Positions 40,270 to 49,787 are shown, counted from the stretch's first letter. The stretch is 53,743 nucleotides of DNA from Thermoplasmata archaeon (GCA_020348445.1 CP070751.1:2860309-2914051), one strand, 5' to 3'. Made by a program: numbers and translations. The notes: generated by a model from the sequence alone, not told the origin.

Positions 40270-41439
40270 ATGAATGTGACAATACAAAATCCAAGACAAT
40301 TACGGGGGTTGGCCATCCTTTCCAGTGGATTGGAGGCTATAAAGCGTGTCTCAGATTATGAATATCAGGTAAAATCACAGCATGGTGACCATTATTATAC
40401 TGTGAAAAATACTAAATTTGGTATAACATGCACATGTCCAAATTGGCAAGAATACCAAACAGATTGTAAACATATTTTTGCAGTTACTTTCTCAATGCAA
40501 CTTCGATTAGAAGTTGAGAAAGAAATAGATACAAATAATATTTTAAAAGCCTCAGAAATAGTTGTATGCCCAGAATGTGAATCTGATAAGGTCATTAAAT
40601 TTGGCAGAAGGAAATGTAAGAAGGGCTACAATCAAAGATATGAATGTAAATCTTGTAACCATACTTTTGTAGTGAATAGAGAACTATCAAGACTCAAAGC
40701 CACCCCTGAAGTTATCTGTGTCTCTATGGATTTGTATTTCAAAGGAGTCTCATTAGCCAAAATAAAACATCACCTAAAATTGTTCTATAACCTAAATGTG
40801 GGGAGAAATACCATCATGCGTTGGATACATAAATTCTCTAAGATTCTAAGTGATTATTCTGAGAAGTATCAGCCCGAAGTAGGTGACCTTTGGCATTCTG
40901 ACGAAATGACAGCAAAGAATAGAGCCAATGGAAAGGGAGTAAGAAACCATGATTGGATTTGGAATTTGATGGATAGTGACACCCGATATCTTTTAGCTTC
41001 TAAAATCACCAAAACCAGAACTCCAGCCAACGCCAGAAAGCCATTAAGAGAGGGTAAGAAAAGGGCAGGAAAAACACCCAAGGCTCTTATTACTGACGGA
41101 CAACAATCTTATAATGAAGCTGTGAAAAAGGAATTTAGGGGTAAAGACTCAACAATCCACTTTCGCACAAGATCAAATAGAAAGCAATTCCTGAATCAGA
41201 ATCTTGAAAGGATGAACGGAACAGTAAGAGAGAGACTTAAGGTTATGAGAGGCTATGACCATAGGGAAACAGGACAGATAATCTTGGATGGTGAAAGATT
41301 CTACTACAACAACATAAGACCACATGAGAGCCTTAAGGGAATGACACCAGGACAGGTTGCAGGACTTCCTCATGTATCTGATGATGATAACCCTTGGCTT
41401 ACTTATATCAAGAAAGCTTTGGAAGAAAAAAATCATTAA
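40270..41439 (+). CDS. DDE transposase with N-terminal SWIM-like zinc finger (IS6-like catalytic core)
   Basis: The protein has 389 residues. A SWIM-like finger (TCTCPNWQEYQTDCKHIF, CxC...CxH) and a zinc ribbon (VCPECESDKVIKFG ... YECKSCNHTF) precede the catalytic core. DDE residues are probably the Asp of LWHSDEM, the Asp of LITDGQQSY and the Glu of NQNLERMNGT. IRPHESLKGMTP closes the core. It should cut and join DNA ends of an archaeal insertion sequence. The frame is open up to 39751, but this overlaps the tRNA and the AbrB-like gene; AAAGGTG before the ATG at 40270 and a nearby TATA box favour this start. Terminal inverted repeats were not identified, so the element's limits are unknown. 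Confidence 0.8.
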   Translation: MNVTIQNPRQLRGLAILSSGLEAIKRVSDYEYQVKSQHGDHYYTVKNTKFGITCTCPNWQEYQTDCKHIFAVTFSMQLRLEVEKEIDTNNILKASEIVVCPECESDKVIKFGRRKCKKGYNQRYECKSCNHTFVVNRELSRLKATPEVICVSMDLYFKGVSLAKIKHHLKLFYNLNVGRNTIMRWIHKFSKILSDYSEKYQPEVGDLWHSDEMTAKNRANGKGVRNHDWIWNLMDSDTRYLLASKITKTRTPANARKPLREGKKRAGKTPKALITDGQQSYNEAVKKEFRGKDSTIHFRTRSNRKQFLNQNLERMNGTVRERLKVMRGYDHRETGQIILDGERFYYNNIRPHESLKGMTPGQVAGLPHVSDDDNPWLTYIKKALEEKNH

Positions 41440-41544
41440 TCATCTTTTTTGTTATTTAGAAGGAATTTCTCTATTCCATTGAGAAACAAAACCATGTAGG
41501 AAATAATTAATATTAATCTAACAATAACCTTAAAGGAGATTAAT

Positions 41545-41742
41545 ATGGTTGAAATTCACTATCCATTAAAAGATTCTCCCTTACCTTTTCTCTTTCTTAT
41601 TTGTGGTGCAATTTTTGTATTTATTTCACTTTTTAGTGTAAATTATATTGATTTTTTAGGGTCTTTGGGACTATGTTTTTTATCATTAATGTTATTATTA
41701 ATAGGTGTAATTTTATCACTTAAAAAAGAAGGAAGGATTTAA
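41545..41742 (+). CDS. Small two-helix membrane protein
   Basis: The protein has 65 residues with two hydrophobic helices (PFLFLICGAIFVFISLF and LGLCFLSLMLLLIGVILSL) and a charged end (KKEGRI). AAAGGAG lies seven bases before the ATG. The family is unknown. It lies after the transposase and before the ftsZ1 promoter, on the edge of the AT-rich island. Confidence 0.55.
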   Translation: MVEIHYPLKDSPLPFLFLICGAIFVFISLFSVNYIDFLGSLGLCFLSLMLLLIGVILSLKKEGRI

Positions 41743-41833
41743 TTTATTTTGATTTTGTTTACCAACCGAAATGGAACAGAAACAGCAAAATAAGGCAAAA
41801 CAACCTAACCTGGAACAGAACCAAATACATAAA

Positions 41834-41868
41834 ATTATATATATAATGAAACCGATACCCTATAAAAG
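41834..41868 (+). promoter_or_regulatory. Two TATA boxes upstream of ftsZ1
   Basis: AAATTATATATATAATG (41832-41848) and CCCTATAAAAG (41858-41868) could give two starts, near 41868 and 41890. Both leave leaders of over 120 nt before ftsZ1, unusual for this genome, where leaders are short. Confidence 0.5.
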
Positions 41869-41877
41869 ATTTACGGG

Positions 41878-42063
41878 ATGCAAAATCAGTGGGATGCACA
41901 GATTCCGATACATGTTGACGATACAGGAGCGGATATACTGGATTTGTATAATTCCGCTTTTCGGAATGTGCCGTCCTTTCATGATTTCCCTTTGATAAAA
42001 ATAGGAGGTCACGAATATGAAATCGATAGTCCAGCAGGCTTTGTCGAGAAATGTGAATATTGA
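41878..42063 (+). CDS. Possible small gene overlapping the ftsZ1 start
   Basis: An ATG at 41878, about 10 nt after the first predicted transcription start, opens a 61-codon frame ([30 protein letters not shown]...). Its composition looks protein-like and acidic up to the overlap with ftsZ1. It shares its last 47 bp with the start of ftsZ1 in another frame. No homologue is known to me. It may be a leader peptide or a chance frame. Confidence 0.3.
   Translation: MQNQWDAQIPIHVDDTGADILDLYNSAFRNVPSFHDFPLIKIGGHEYEIDSPAGFVEKCEY
41951..41967 (+). promoter_or_regulatory. Hairpin in the ftsZ1 leader
   Basis: ATTCCG-CTTTT-CGGAAT forms a perfect 6-bp stem 50 nt before the ftsZ1 start. It may affect leader stability or translation. 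Confidence 0.4.
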
Positions 42064-43138
42064 AAGTATGCAGGATGTGAAACAAGGATATCCAAACCGC
42101 AACCTTGAGGTGGATGCTGAGCTTGAGCAAATGCTCAAAAAACTGAAGACCAACATAAGGATCGTTGGTTGCGGTGGTGGTGGCTCAAACACCATCGCAA
42201 GAATAGCAGAAGAGGGTATTGTAGGAGCAGAACTCATCGCAGCCAACACCGACGCACAACATCTTCTGTCCATTCAGGCCCCGCGAAAGATTCTTTTGGG
42301 TAGAAGGGCCACAAGAGGATTGGGTGCAGGAGCACTGCCACAGGTGGGTGAGGAGGCTGCAAGGGAGGCCGAAGAGGAAATCAGAACCGCAATCACAGGC
42401 TCCCACATCGTGTTTTTGGCATGCGGACTTGGAGGCGGCACTGGAACAGGGAGTGCTGCTGTTGTGGCGGGAATAGCCAAGGACGTCGGTGCATTGACCA
42501 TAGCATTTACGACTTTCCCATTCAAGGGAGAGGGGAAACTCAGGGCAGAGAATGCCCAGTACGGTCTGGATAAGTTAAGGGATGTGGTGGACACAGTGGT
42601 TGTGATCCCCAACGACAAGCTCCTGGAACTGGTACCCAGACTTTCGCTTAATGCAGCATTTAAGGTTGCGGACGAGATTCTCATGCGCTCCATAAAGGGC
42701 TTAACTGAGATCATAACAAAGCCAGGACTTGTAAATCTGGACTTCAACGATTTAAAGACCATCATGAAGAGCGCGGGTGTGGCCATGATAGGCCTTGGGG
42801 AATCAAGCAGTGAAGGCGAGGACAGGGCAATGGAGGCCGTAAACGAGGCTTTGAATTCACCCCTTTTGGAGCTCGACATAAGCAATGCAAACGGAGTTCT
42901 GGTCAATGTCACAGGCGGAAGGGATATGACCGTTTCCGAGGCTGAGAGGGTTGCCGAGGAGATCCATGCAAGGGTCAATCCAAATGCGAGAATCATCTGG
43001 GGAGCTGCAATCGATCCAACCCTTGAGAACACAGTAAGAGTCATGCTCGTTGTGACTGGAGTCAAATCAAAGCAGGTCATGGGCAAGAAACAGTTCTATG
43101 AAGGAATCGAAAACGTAGGAATCGATTTTGTAAGGTAA
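42017..43138 (+). CDS. ftsZ: Cell-division GTPase FtsZ (first copy)
   Basis: The protein has 373 residues. FtsZ forms the GTP-dependent division ring. The nucleotide site has [10 protein letters not shown], the tubulin signature GGGTGTGSA and TNLDFND-like NLDFNDL (T7 loop: [13 protein letters not shown]). Residues 1-35 are an archaeal-type extension ([12 protein letters not shown] ... [14 protein letters not shown]). GGAGG precedes the ATG at 42017. It is about 190 bp upstream of a second ftsZ, similar through most of its length; such an FtsZ1/FtsZ2 pair is usual in Euryarchaeota. Which ring role each plays cannot be read from sequence alone. Confidence 0.95.
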   Translation: MKSIVQQALSRNVNIESMQDVKQGYPNRNLEVDAELEQMLKKLKTNIRIVGCGGGGSNTIARIAEEGIVGAELIAANTDAQHLLSIQAPRKILLGRRATRGLGAGALPQVGEEAAREAEEEIRTAITGSHIVFLACGLGGGTGTGSAAVVAGIAKDVGALTIAFTTFPFKGEGKLRAENAQYGLDKLRDVVDTVVVIPNDKLLELVPRLSLNAAFKVADEILMRSIKGLTEIITKPGLVNLDFNDLKTIMKSAGVAMIGLGESSSEGEDRAMEAVNEALNSPLLELDISNANGVLVNVTGGRDMTVSEAERVAEEIHARVNPNARIIWGAAIDPTLENTVRVMLVVTGVKSKQVMGKKQFYEGIENVGIDFVR

Positions 43139-43272
43139 TTGCAGGATAAGTAAGGACAAAATCGTCTTACGAATCGTTGCCAAAAACTGTCTTTTCTTTA
43201 TCTTTTTTCACTTCTTATCCATGGGTCTATCCCTTGAATTTCTCCATAAAACAGGCGGGTTTTGGCCTCGAC

Positions 43273-43288
43273 CGAAACTATTTATATT
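43273..43288 (+). promoter_or_regulatory. BRE/TATA promoter of ftsZ2
   Basis: CGAAAC-TATTTATATT places the start near 43311. The GGAGGT ribosome site at 43318-43323 then falls at the very beginning of the RNA, six bases before the ATG at 43329. Confidence 0.6.
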
Positions 43289-43328
43289 CTAAAAGGCATT
43301 CACGGGTGAAATTTCTTGGAGGTTTAAT

Positions 43329-44438
43329 ATGAAATCTATTGTCCAGGAAGTGTTGTCACGTTCAAGTGCAGAGACTATGACACCAGAGGTACCCACAATG
43401 CAAAGACGCATCACAGCAGATGATGAGGAACTGGAGCGGGTACTTGCTGGTCTTAAGACAAATATCAAAATCGTGGGATGCGGAGGTGGAGGATGCAACA
43501 CCATAAACAGGCTCGTGGAAACCGGTGTTATGGGTGCAGAGCTTTATGCCCTGAACACCGATGCCCAGCACCTTCTTACCATTGCTTCTCCAAACAAGAT
43601 CCTTTTGGGAAGAAGAACCACCCGGGGTCTCGGGGCTGGAGCCCTGCCGCAGGTTGGAGAGGAGGCCACAAGGGAGGCAGATGAGGAAATCAGATCCGCC
43701 CTCGTGGGAGGCGATATCGTATTCGTCACATGCGGGCTCGGCGGAGGAACAGGCACGGGATCCGCGTCGGTCGTGGCTGGCATCGCCAAGGAAAGTGGTG
43801 CTCTCACCATCGCAATCTGCACAACTCCCTTCAGAGCAGAGGGAATGGTGCGGATGGAGAACGCTGAATATGGTATGGAACGCCTTCGAGAGATAGCCGA
43901 TACTGTAATTGTCATACCCAACGATAAACTGCTTGAACTTGTGCCGAGATTATCCCTAAATGCTGCATTTAAGGTTGCTGACGAGATACTCATGCGCTCT
44001 ATAAAGGGTATCACAGAGATCATCACGAAGCCTGGACTTGTGAACCTCGATTTCAATGATCTCAAAACCATTATGAAGGGCGGCGGCGTGGCCATGATTG
44101 GCCTGGGTGAAGCAGAATCTGACAACAGAGCAATAGAGGCAGTTAATGAGGCCTTAAGCTCCCCGCTATTGGAGGTGGACATAAGTGAGGCCACAGGTGC
44201 CCTGGTGAATGTTACAGGAGGAAATGACATGACCGTTTCCGAGGCAGAAGCTGTGGCAGAAGAGGTTCACAGCCGAATCAGTGCAAATGCCAGGATTATC
44301 TGGGGGGCCACAATTGATCCCACAATAGAGAACAGAATAAGGGTCATGATCGTCGTAACGGGAGTGAAATCCAAGCAGATTTTAGGACCAGGTGGAATAG
44401 CAAGGGAGAGCGAAATCGGAATTGAATTTGTCAAGTGA
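43329..44438 (+). CDS. ftsZ: Cell-division GTPase FtsZ (second copy)
   Basis: The protein has 369 residues with intact [19 protein letters not shown] and [13 protein letters not shown]. It starts [11 protein letters not shown], almost as the first copy, showing that the pair arose by duplication with retained N-terminal peptide. The gene has its own promoter, so the two FtsZ levels can differ. It is followed after 54 bp by secE. The arrangement ftsZ-secE-spt5-rpl11 is common in euryarchaea and ties division to the translation and export gene block. Confidence 0.95.
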   Translation: MKSIVQEVLSRSSAETMTPEVPTMQRRITADDEELERVLAGLKTNIKIVGCGGGGCNTINRLVETGVMGAELYALNTDAQHLLTIASPNKILLGRRTTRGLGAGALPQVGEEATREADEEIRSALVGGDIVFVTCGLGGGTGTGSASVVAGIAKESGALTIAICTTPFRAEGMVRMENAEYGMERLREIADTVIVIPNDKLLELVPRLSLNAAFKVADEILMRSIKGITEIITKPGLVNLDFNDLKTIMKGGGVAMIGLGEAESDNRAIEAVNEALSSPLLEVDISEATGALVNVTGGNDMTVSEAEAVAEEVHSRISANARIIWGATIDPTIENRIRVMIVVTGVKSKQILGPGGIARESEIGIEFVK

Positions 44439-44440
44439 AA

Positions 44441-44452
44441 CTTTTTATATTA
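44441..44452 (+). promoter_or_regulatory. TATA box of the secE-spt5-rpl11 unit
   Basis: CTTTTTATATTA, preceded by GTGAAA, lies just after the ftsZ2 stop and about 45 bp before secE. It would start transcription near 44470. Confidence 0.5.
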
Positions 44453-44492
44453 GAAAAGGACATTAGTGGGTAAGAAAAGCTGAGGGCGAAAG

Positions 44493-44738
44493 ATGAAACT
44501 CAGAATCAGGGAAAAATCCTGGGAACTACAGGAGAAAATCGAAGAGAAGACTCGATATATCGGTAAAGGCAAGTACGGTAGAGTATTGAAAATGGCCAGA
44601 AAACCCACGCCAGAGGAGTACACAAAAACCCTGCAGATAACAGGCATTGGTATCATTTTGTTGGGCGGTATTGGTTTTTTGATCTTCTTTATATGGACCC
44701 AAGCACCAGGTTTTTTCGCTGACCTCTTTGGATATTAA
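44493..44738 (+). CDS. secE: Preprotein translocase subunit SecE
   Basis: The protein has 81 residues. The amphipathic N-terminal helix (REKSWELQEKIEEKTRYIG), the conserved RKPTPEEYTKTLQITGIG cytoplasmic stretch (given in part: RKPTPEEY) and one membrane helix (IGIILLGGIGFLIFFIW) are those of SecE/Sec61-gamma. It clamps the SecY halves of the export channel. Position just before spt5 and rpl11 is the normal archaeal order. Confidence 0.9.
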   Translation: MKLRIREKSWELQEKIEEKTRYIGKGKYGRVLKMARKPTPEEYTKTLQITGIGIILLGGIGFLIFFIWTQAPGFFADLFGY

Positions 44739-44773
44739 CATCCCCACTGAAGGTCAAATTTGGAGGTATAGGT

Positions 44774-45733
44774 TTGGTATCACAGGACGATAAGGAGGAG
44801 GCACCTGAGAAGGAGTCCGCCTCGGAGGAAAAAAAAGAGACTGAGCATGAACCTAAGGGTGAGGAGGAGGAAAAGCCCAAAGAGGAGCTCGTGGAGGGTT
44901 TTGGCCTCGAGATGAAATGCGAGGAGGTCAAGCATCAAATCATAGCTGGAAAAGCCACAAACTTTGACCTGATGATCAAGAATAAGGGTAAGAAAAAGGA
45001 CACCTTCCACATCAATATTAACACCATCAATCCCCTTAGATCCGAGGAATCACCTGAGTGGTTCATAAAGCTGTATCTCGACAGAGAGGAGTTGTTGGAA
45101 AAGGAGATGCAGGATATTCTTGAGACAGATTTGGATGTAGAAGGCGGTAGAACCGTAGTATTGAGAATCGAGATTACTGCTCCTCACAGTGTGGACTACG
45201 GTGAAAGAGTGGACATGGTGGTTACCACAAACTCAAAAGGCGATCCTGCCCAGTCAGATTCAATAACTTTCGCGATCTTGGTAAAACAGAGCGTACTTGC
45301 AATCAAGACCTCAATAGGACACGAAAGAGCAGTTGCAGATACTCTTTATATGAGAGCCCAAAAGAAGGACACCGGAATCTATTCCATTCTCGCCCCTGAG
45401 AAGCTCAGAGGCTATGTTCTGGTTGAGACAATAAATCCCGACGGTCTTGGTAAGGTGGTAAAGGGGATAAAACGGGCAAGAGGTGTTGTCGAAGGAGATA
45501 TCCCTTTTGACGAGATCAACCATTTTCTCACGCCCAAACCTCTTGTTGCAGGCATAGTTGTGGGTGATATAGTAGAGCTCATCGCAGGCCCATTCAAAGG
45601 AGAGAAGGCAAGGGTTCAGCAAATCGACGAGTCAAAAGAGGAGATCACAGTGGAGCTTTTCGAGGCGGTTGTTCCAATTCCAATAACAATACGCGGCGAT
45701 AATGTCAGGGTTTTAGAGACAGAAGGACGGTGA
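44774..45733 (+). CDS. spt5: Transcription elongation factor Spt5 with an extra N-terminal domain
   Basis: The protein has 319 residues; archaeal Spt5 is usually near 150. The C-terminal part is a normal NGN domain (about 175-255: [33 protein letters not shown]) and KOW domain (about 265-315: [20 protein letters not shown]). It binds RNA polymerase with Spt4 and aids elongation. Residues 1-45 are highly acidic with Glu/Lys runs, and 50-170 form a NEW3/CARDB-like beta sandwich ([30 protein letters not shown] cut to [11 protein letters not shown]), typical of surface proteins here. The TTG start at 44774 has GGAGG eight bases upstream. rpl11 follows after 7 bp. Confidence 0.85.
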   Translation: MVSQDDKEEAPEKESASEEKKETEHEPKGEEEEKPKEELVEGFGLEMKCEEVKHQIIAGKATNFDLMIKNKGKKKDTFHININTINPLRSEESPEWFIKLYLDREELLEKEMQDILETDLDVEGGRTVVLRIEITAPHSVDYGERVDMVVTTNSKGDPAQSDSITFAILVKQSVLAIKTSIGHERAVADTLYMRAQKKDTGIYSILAPEKLRGYVLVETINPDGLGKVVKGIKRARGVVEGDIPFDEINHFLTPKPLVAGIVVGDIVELIAGPFKGEKARVQQIDESKEEITVELFEAVVPIPITIRGDNVRVLETEGR

Positions 45734-45740
45734 ACAAAAA

Positions 45741-46226
45741 ATGCCAGAGGTACTTGAAGTGCTTGTGGAGGGAGGAAAAGCCACAAGCGGCCCCCCCGTA
45801 GGTCCCGCCTTGGGCCCCATGGGCCTCAACATCATGCAGGTAGTAAACGAGATCAACGAGAAGACCAAGGCCTTTGAAGGGATGAAGGTCCCGGTAAAGT
45901 TGGTAATCGATACAAAAGCGAAAACATATGAGATTTCTGTGGGAACACCTCCAACATCTGCTCTCATTTTAAAGGAGCTAGGAATTGAGAAGGGTGGAAA
46001 GGACCAAAGGGAGGACAAGGTGGGTAACCTGAGTGTGGATCAGGCCAAGAAGATAGCTCTGATCAAGAAGGACTCGGTATTAGGGACCAACCTGAAGGAA
46101 AAGGTGAAGGAGGTCGTGGGATCCTGCATCTCCATGGGAGTCACAGTGGAGGGTAAGGACCCAAGAGAGGTTCAGCAGGAGATAAACGACGGGAAGTACG
46201 ACCATATTCTCACTGCTTCTGGGTGA
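45741..46226 (+). CDS. rpl11: Ribosomal protein uL11
   Basis: The protein has 161 residues. [20 protein letters not shown] is the L11 N-terminal GTPase-centre segment and [12 protein letters not shown] the start of the rRNA-binding domain. It sits at the base of the ribosomal stalk. The normal neighbours in this operon, rpl1, rpl10 and rpl12, do not follow. Instead a convergent accessory gene ends 13 bp downstream, with a short T-rich stretch (46229-46238) as likely terminator for both. Confidence 0.95.
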   Translation: MPEVLEVLVEGGKATSGPPVGPALGPMGLNIMQVVNEINEKTKAFEGMKVPVKLVIDTKAKTYEISVGTPPTSALILKELGIEKGGKDQREDKVGNLSVDQAKKIALIKKDSVLGTNLKEKVKEVVGSCISMGVTVEGKDPREVQQEINDGKYDHILTASG

Positions 46227-46238
46227 AGATAGTTCTTT

Positions 46239-48326
46239 TTATAATGGAATCTCCCAAACCACTTCAGCTTTCGAATGGACATAATAGCCCCTCCCTCTCT
46301 CGAAGTAATCAAACTCGCCTATTTGCTCCCATTTTTGGCTAGAGGCGTTATAGGTCCAGATTGCATCAATTTCGGTGTTAAAAGTAAGATTATTTAGGGC
46401 TATTGTTCTGCTTTTATTGCTCAATGAGGGGTATCCTACAAGGTTCCATCCTGGTTTGAGGGAAATACTCTGATTTTCCATCGGTATTATTCCTAAGCAT
46501 TGTAATAAAATCCCACCTGGTTGAGTTACATGTATCCAAAATCCCATTTTGTGGTCAATATTCTCTAAATTGTTCAAATGTGAGGGTTTTGAGATTTGGT
46601 AATGTTTCCAAGGGTCAGAGTAGTCATTAGCGTCATACATCTGCACTGCATCATATGAGCCATTTATTGAGTTCAGAACACTCTCAAGGTCTGTATCCAT
46701 CTGAATAAATGGAATCGAGATCAGGTTCCAACTCTCATACAACCACATTACGTAATTTTGGGTCGTATCAATTGTGAAATTCCAGATCCAATTGGGAGAA
46801 GTCATATTGAATCCATCATATGTATAAGTATGCCAATACCATTTGCCATCCGGTAATGGAGGGGTTTTCCAGGATGTGGATGTGATCCAGCCGCTGTAAT
46901 AGACTGTTCCGGTTTCAGCGTCGGGTTGGTCTGAAATCGTAAAATTGTAGTAAACTGTATCATTGTCTAGGTCGGTGATTGAGGTGACTCTTAAAAGGGG
47001 AGTATTATTGGTAAGAGTGGAATTGATTGGTGGAGAAATTGGGGTGGTCATTGGTGGTTCCCAGTTTGAGCGGGTGAAGTAAATGTCCCAATCCCCTTTT
47101 CGGTCATCTTGCCACACTATGAAAGCGTGACTTCCATTTACGGCGATTGCGTTTGATGGTGTGTAAACTGCAGAAATATTAGGACCATTGTTTATTTTTT
47201 GATTCGAACTAAATGTATTACCGCCATCTGTTGAGTTAGCAAAATAAATATTGTATCCACCTTCACGTTCGTCTAACCATGTTATAAAAATCTTCTCCTC
47301 CTCATTTACAGCAATAGATGGTTGATATTGTTTTGCAATTCCTGGGTCATCATTTACCTGTTTCCTTATAGTAAAATTATCTCCACCATTTGTAGATTTG
47401 GCATAAGAGATATTAGTGTCTGTTCCCTGGTAATCTACCCAAACCACGTAAATATTATTGTCATAATCTACACCAAGCGAAGGCATTCTTTGACCATCGA
47501 TTAGAGGATTATCGCTGACCTTCTTTTGTTGAGTAAATGTATTTCCACCATCAGTTGACTTAGAAAAATAAATATAAAATTTACCATCTGGGTTATCCTC
47601 CCATACAATATAAATGACCTTATTATTATCTATAGCAATTTTAGGATAAAAAACTCCTGAACCAACCATATCATTTACTCTTTTATTTTCTCCAAATGTA
47701 TTTCCATCATCTGTAGAATTAGCAAAATAAATACCCCCTCTTTGATCCTCCCACACTACACCTATAAGACCATTGTTCGCTGCAATAGAGGGGACATTTT
47801 GCCAAATATTTCCAGTCTCATCAAGTATTCTTTTATTATCACCGAAGGTAATCCCGCCATCTGTTGAGTTAGCAAAATAAATGTCAATACTATATGGGTC
47901 TGGAGAGTTTCGGTAGTCCTGCCATACAACATAGATATTGCCGTTACTTTTATCGACTGCCATTGAAGGACAACATGTAGAATTATTAATAGATGCATCG
48001 TCTACACGAATACTCGTCCCAAAGGATACCATATTATCTAGCGACTTAGCGAAATATATATGACTTCGATGATCTCCAGTGAGTCTATTATCCTCCCATA
48101 CAATATATATATTATTGCTAAATAACGCTATATCCGGCCATGTTTGATTCGTAAAATTGATATCTGTATCATCAACTCGAATATTGCCACTGAAATTTTC
48201 AGCATTAACAATTTGAAATGAAGGAATGAAAGATAACTTTAAACCTAAGATCATTAACGAAGTGATGATGAGATAAATTCTATCACTAATTAATATTTTT
48301 TTCTTCTTAATGAACAGATTTTTCAC
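46239..48326 (-). CDS. Secreted BNR/Asp-box propeller protein (copy A)
   Basis: The protein has 695 residues. A signal peptide (IYLIITSLMILGLKLSFIPSFQIVNA) is followed by about eight repeats carrying FANSTDGGxTFxxNxRV / YIVWEDNR motifs (Asp-box, sialidase-like propeller), about 40-430. An Fn3-like domain is at about 440-530. The C-terminus is a double 'ESWNLISIPF ... GWNLVGYP' beta module ending in VVWEIPL. No catalytic Arg triad of true sialidases was recognised, so binding rather than hydrolysis is likely. It is 60-70% similar by eye to the 51365-53446 protein, with runs of identical DNA at the 3' ends. A truncated beta-helix gene precedes it. Confidence 0.75.
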   Translation of the reverse strand: MKNLFIKKKKILISDRIYLIITSLMILGLKLSFIPSFQIVNAENFSGNIRVDDTDINFTNQTWPDIALFSNNIYIVWEDNRLTGDHRSHIYFAKSLDNMVSFGTSIRVDDASINNSTCCPSMAVDKSNGNIYVVWQDYRNSPDPYSIDIYFANSTDGGITFGDNKRILDETGNIWQNVPSIAANNGLIGVVWEDQRGGIYFANSTDDGNTFGENKRVNDMVGSGVFYPKIAIDNNKVIYIVWEDNPDGKFYIYFSKSTDGGNTFTQQKKVSDNPLIDGQRMPSLGVDYDNNIYVVWVDYQGTDTNISYAKSTNGGDNFTIRKQVNDDPGIAKQYQPSIAVNEEEKIFITWLDEREGGYNIYFANSTDGGNTFSSNQKINNGPNISAVYTPSNAIAVNGSHAFIVWQDDRKGDWDIYFTRSNWEPPMTTPISPPINSTLTNNTPLLRVTSITDLDNDTVYYNFTISDQPDAETGTVYYSGWITSTSWKTPPLPDGKWYWHTYTYDGFNMTSPNWIWNFTIDTTQNYVMWLYESWNLISIPFIQMDTDLESVLNSINGSYDAVQMYDANDYSDPWKHYQISKPSHLNNLENIDHKMGFWIHVTQPGGILLQCLGIIPMENQSISLKPGWNLVGYPSLSNKSRTIALNNLTFNTEIDAIWTYNASSQKWEQIGEFDYFERGRGYYVHSKAEVVWEIPL

Positions 48327-48439
48327 CTCTAAATTCTTACTATAGCATGGAGTTGCCTTAAATCTTTCGCCTAATGAGAACTAATTTATAGATTTATTTC
48401 AACTTTTAATAGTCTGTTTAAAATTCCGTTAATGAAAAG

Positions 48440-48748
48440 TTAATTTCGACTAGTAGAATATGGATCATAATCCACATAGTTTGAGACTCTATCTCCATTT
48501 CCCGGTCCAAATCCCGAAGGGCCACCAGCGTCGTTCCACCAATTATTTTGTGCATCAATTTCGAGAGAATCGTCAGTATTAATTACCCCCCATCCTTCTC
48601 CACCAGCTCCTCCACCGTTATTAGCGATATTATTATAATTGATCACCGGGTCGCTCCCTCCTTCACTCCATACTCCATACCATGTGTTGTTTTCGATATC
48701 GTTGGATTTGGACACCTGGACACCCTCCTCTATGTCTTTAAGGCACAA
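48440..48748 (-). pseudogene. C-terminal fragment of a beta-helix surface protein
   Basis: Only about 100 codons remain. They read NDIENNTWYGVWSEGG, VINYNNIANNGGG and IDAQNNWWNDAGGPSG, the parallel beta-helix (NosD-like) pattern, ending at TSRN. The rest of the gene is missing: the sequence upstream (48749-48998) is GC-rich with no open frame. The same C-terminus occurs in the gene at 53524-53743, also directly upstream of a BNR gene, so this is the stump of a duplicated beta-helix gene. Confidence 0.7.
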
Positions 48749-48998
48749 CCTGAATTGTTATATTAAAGAATAATATTGTTTCCCGGGTATTAGGATTTTT
48801 TGGAGGGGCACAACCTCTGTACCCCACCCTTCACCCCCTTTCCGCTTCTCCGCCTTCGAGGTCTCACTTCGTTCGCCCTCTTAATTCTCAAATTCCTTCG
48901 GAATCCGAGAATGGCTCGTTCCCCCTCTACCCTTGCAATCGGTGAACTCCCTATAGGGGGAACTCACCTGCTCGAAGCGGGTTGATGTTATCAGTTTT
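48749..48998. other. GC-rich intergenic segment without a gene
   Basis: This 250-bp block is clearly richer in GC than the genes on either side. It holds C-rich runs and short palindromes such as ATTCCTTCGGAAT near 48891 but no convincing coding frame, tRNA or rRNA match. It separates the beta-helix stump from the HEPN-like gene. Confidence 0.3.
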
Positions 48999-49544
48999 TT
49001 AGTTTGTGATATATTTCTGTTGAATATATCTCATACATCCCTCATAAATTGGAACACAGACTATATCGATTGGAATAGGAAACTTATTTGGAATTCTTAC
49101 TTGGATCTTAAAATGGGATATCAGTTCATTCACCAATTTTTTATGATCAGGTTTTTTCGAATTGAACCTTCCTGATGTATGAGCAAAAATATTTCTTAAT
49201 CTGCGAAGCAAATCTAATTCCTTCCAACCATTAATTGAATGATCTATTGAAATTTTATCAGAAATAATATTATAAGAATTCAGTAAAGCATACAGACGGA
49301 TAAGAAAGTTTTGATTTATCCAACCAGAAATTTCATTATTATTTTTGATATGTTTTTTTGTTATAGGTTGATTCAAGATAAATTTGATATTAAGCCCCTC
49401 ATTGATATAGTATGGTGCAGTAGTAATATTATGTTTACCTAACATATTCTCTTCCATATAAGGAAAATATGCTTTAGTGTTAATGAAGTTATTTTTAAGA
49501 ATTTCCATATCGCGTAAAAGAGTTTTAATTGACCTTTGCTTCAT
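48999..49544 (-). CDS. HEPN-like protein with RX4H motif
   Basis: The protein has 181 residues from the ATG at 49544, with GGAGG nine bases upstream; a longer frame to 49586 has no ribosome site. It is mostly helical. LRRLRNIFAHTSG contains R-N-I-F-A-H, the RX4-6H motif of HEPN ribonucleases, placed in the third helix as expected. HEPN proteins cut RNA in toxin-antitoxin and phage-defence settings, usually with an MNT or other antitoxin partner, which is not seen next to it. AT-rich codon use sets it apart from rpl11 and ftsZ. Specific family not identified. Confidence 0.6.
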   Translation of the reverse strand: MKQRSIKTLLRDMEILKNNFINTKAYFPYMEENMLGKHNITTAPYYINEGLNIKFILNQPITKKHIKNNNEISGWINQNFLIRLYALLNSYNIISDKISIDHSINGWKELDLLRRLRNIFAHTSGRFNSKKPDHKKLVNELISHFKIQVRIPNKFPIPIDIVCVPIYEGCMRYIQQKYITN

Positions 49545-49740
49545 ATTACCATCCTCCATCCTCATAATTAGTTGAAACTGCATCAATGTATTATCTTTTA
49601 TTCATTTCTATCCGAGTACTCAGAAAAGCCATAAAAATCGGTTTCGGAAAACCAACCCCAACCTCATTTTAAGACTTTTGGGCATCCCCCAACCTCGTAA
49701 TCTCAGTTTCTATCAGCTCCGCTATTTCTTTCTCCTTCAA

Positions 49741-49787
49741 CTTTTTGTCCTTTTTTTATTGATGACAAAAAGTCATCAGGAGGTGAT
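49741..49787 (+). promoter_or_regulatory. Alternative hairpins beside a perfect Shine-Dalgarno site
   Basis: CTTTTTGTC (49741-49749) can pair with GACAAAAAG (49764-49772). GATGAC (49761-49766) can pair with GTCATC (49772-49777). The two hairpins exclude each other. AGGAGGTGAT (49778-49787), a full-length ribosome site, starts right after the second stem and serves the TTG at 49793. This could switch translation, but no ligand or regulator is known. Confidence 0.4.

Noticed and set aside
42274..44230. Long minus-strand open frames opposite both ftsZ genes
   Set aside because: They are Ser/Ala-rich antisense shadows of a strongly conserved gene and occur the same way in both copies.
44774..45733. 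Spt5 read as a fusion with a surface protein by assembly error
   Set aside because: The frame is continuous, codon use is even, and a GGAGG site precedes the TTG start, so a genuine long Spt5 is more likely.
48800..48985. GC-rich intergenic block as rRNA or CRISPR leader
   Set aside because: No conserved rRNA motif and no spaced repeats were found; no CRISPR array is present anywhere in the window.
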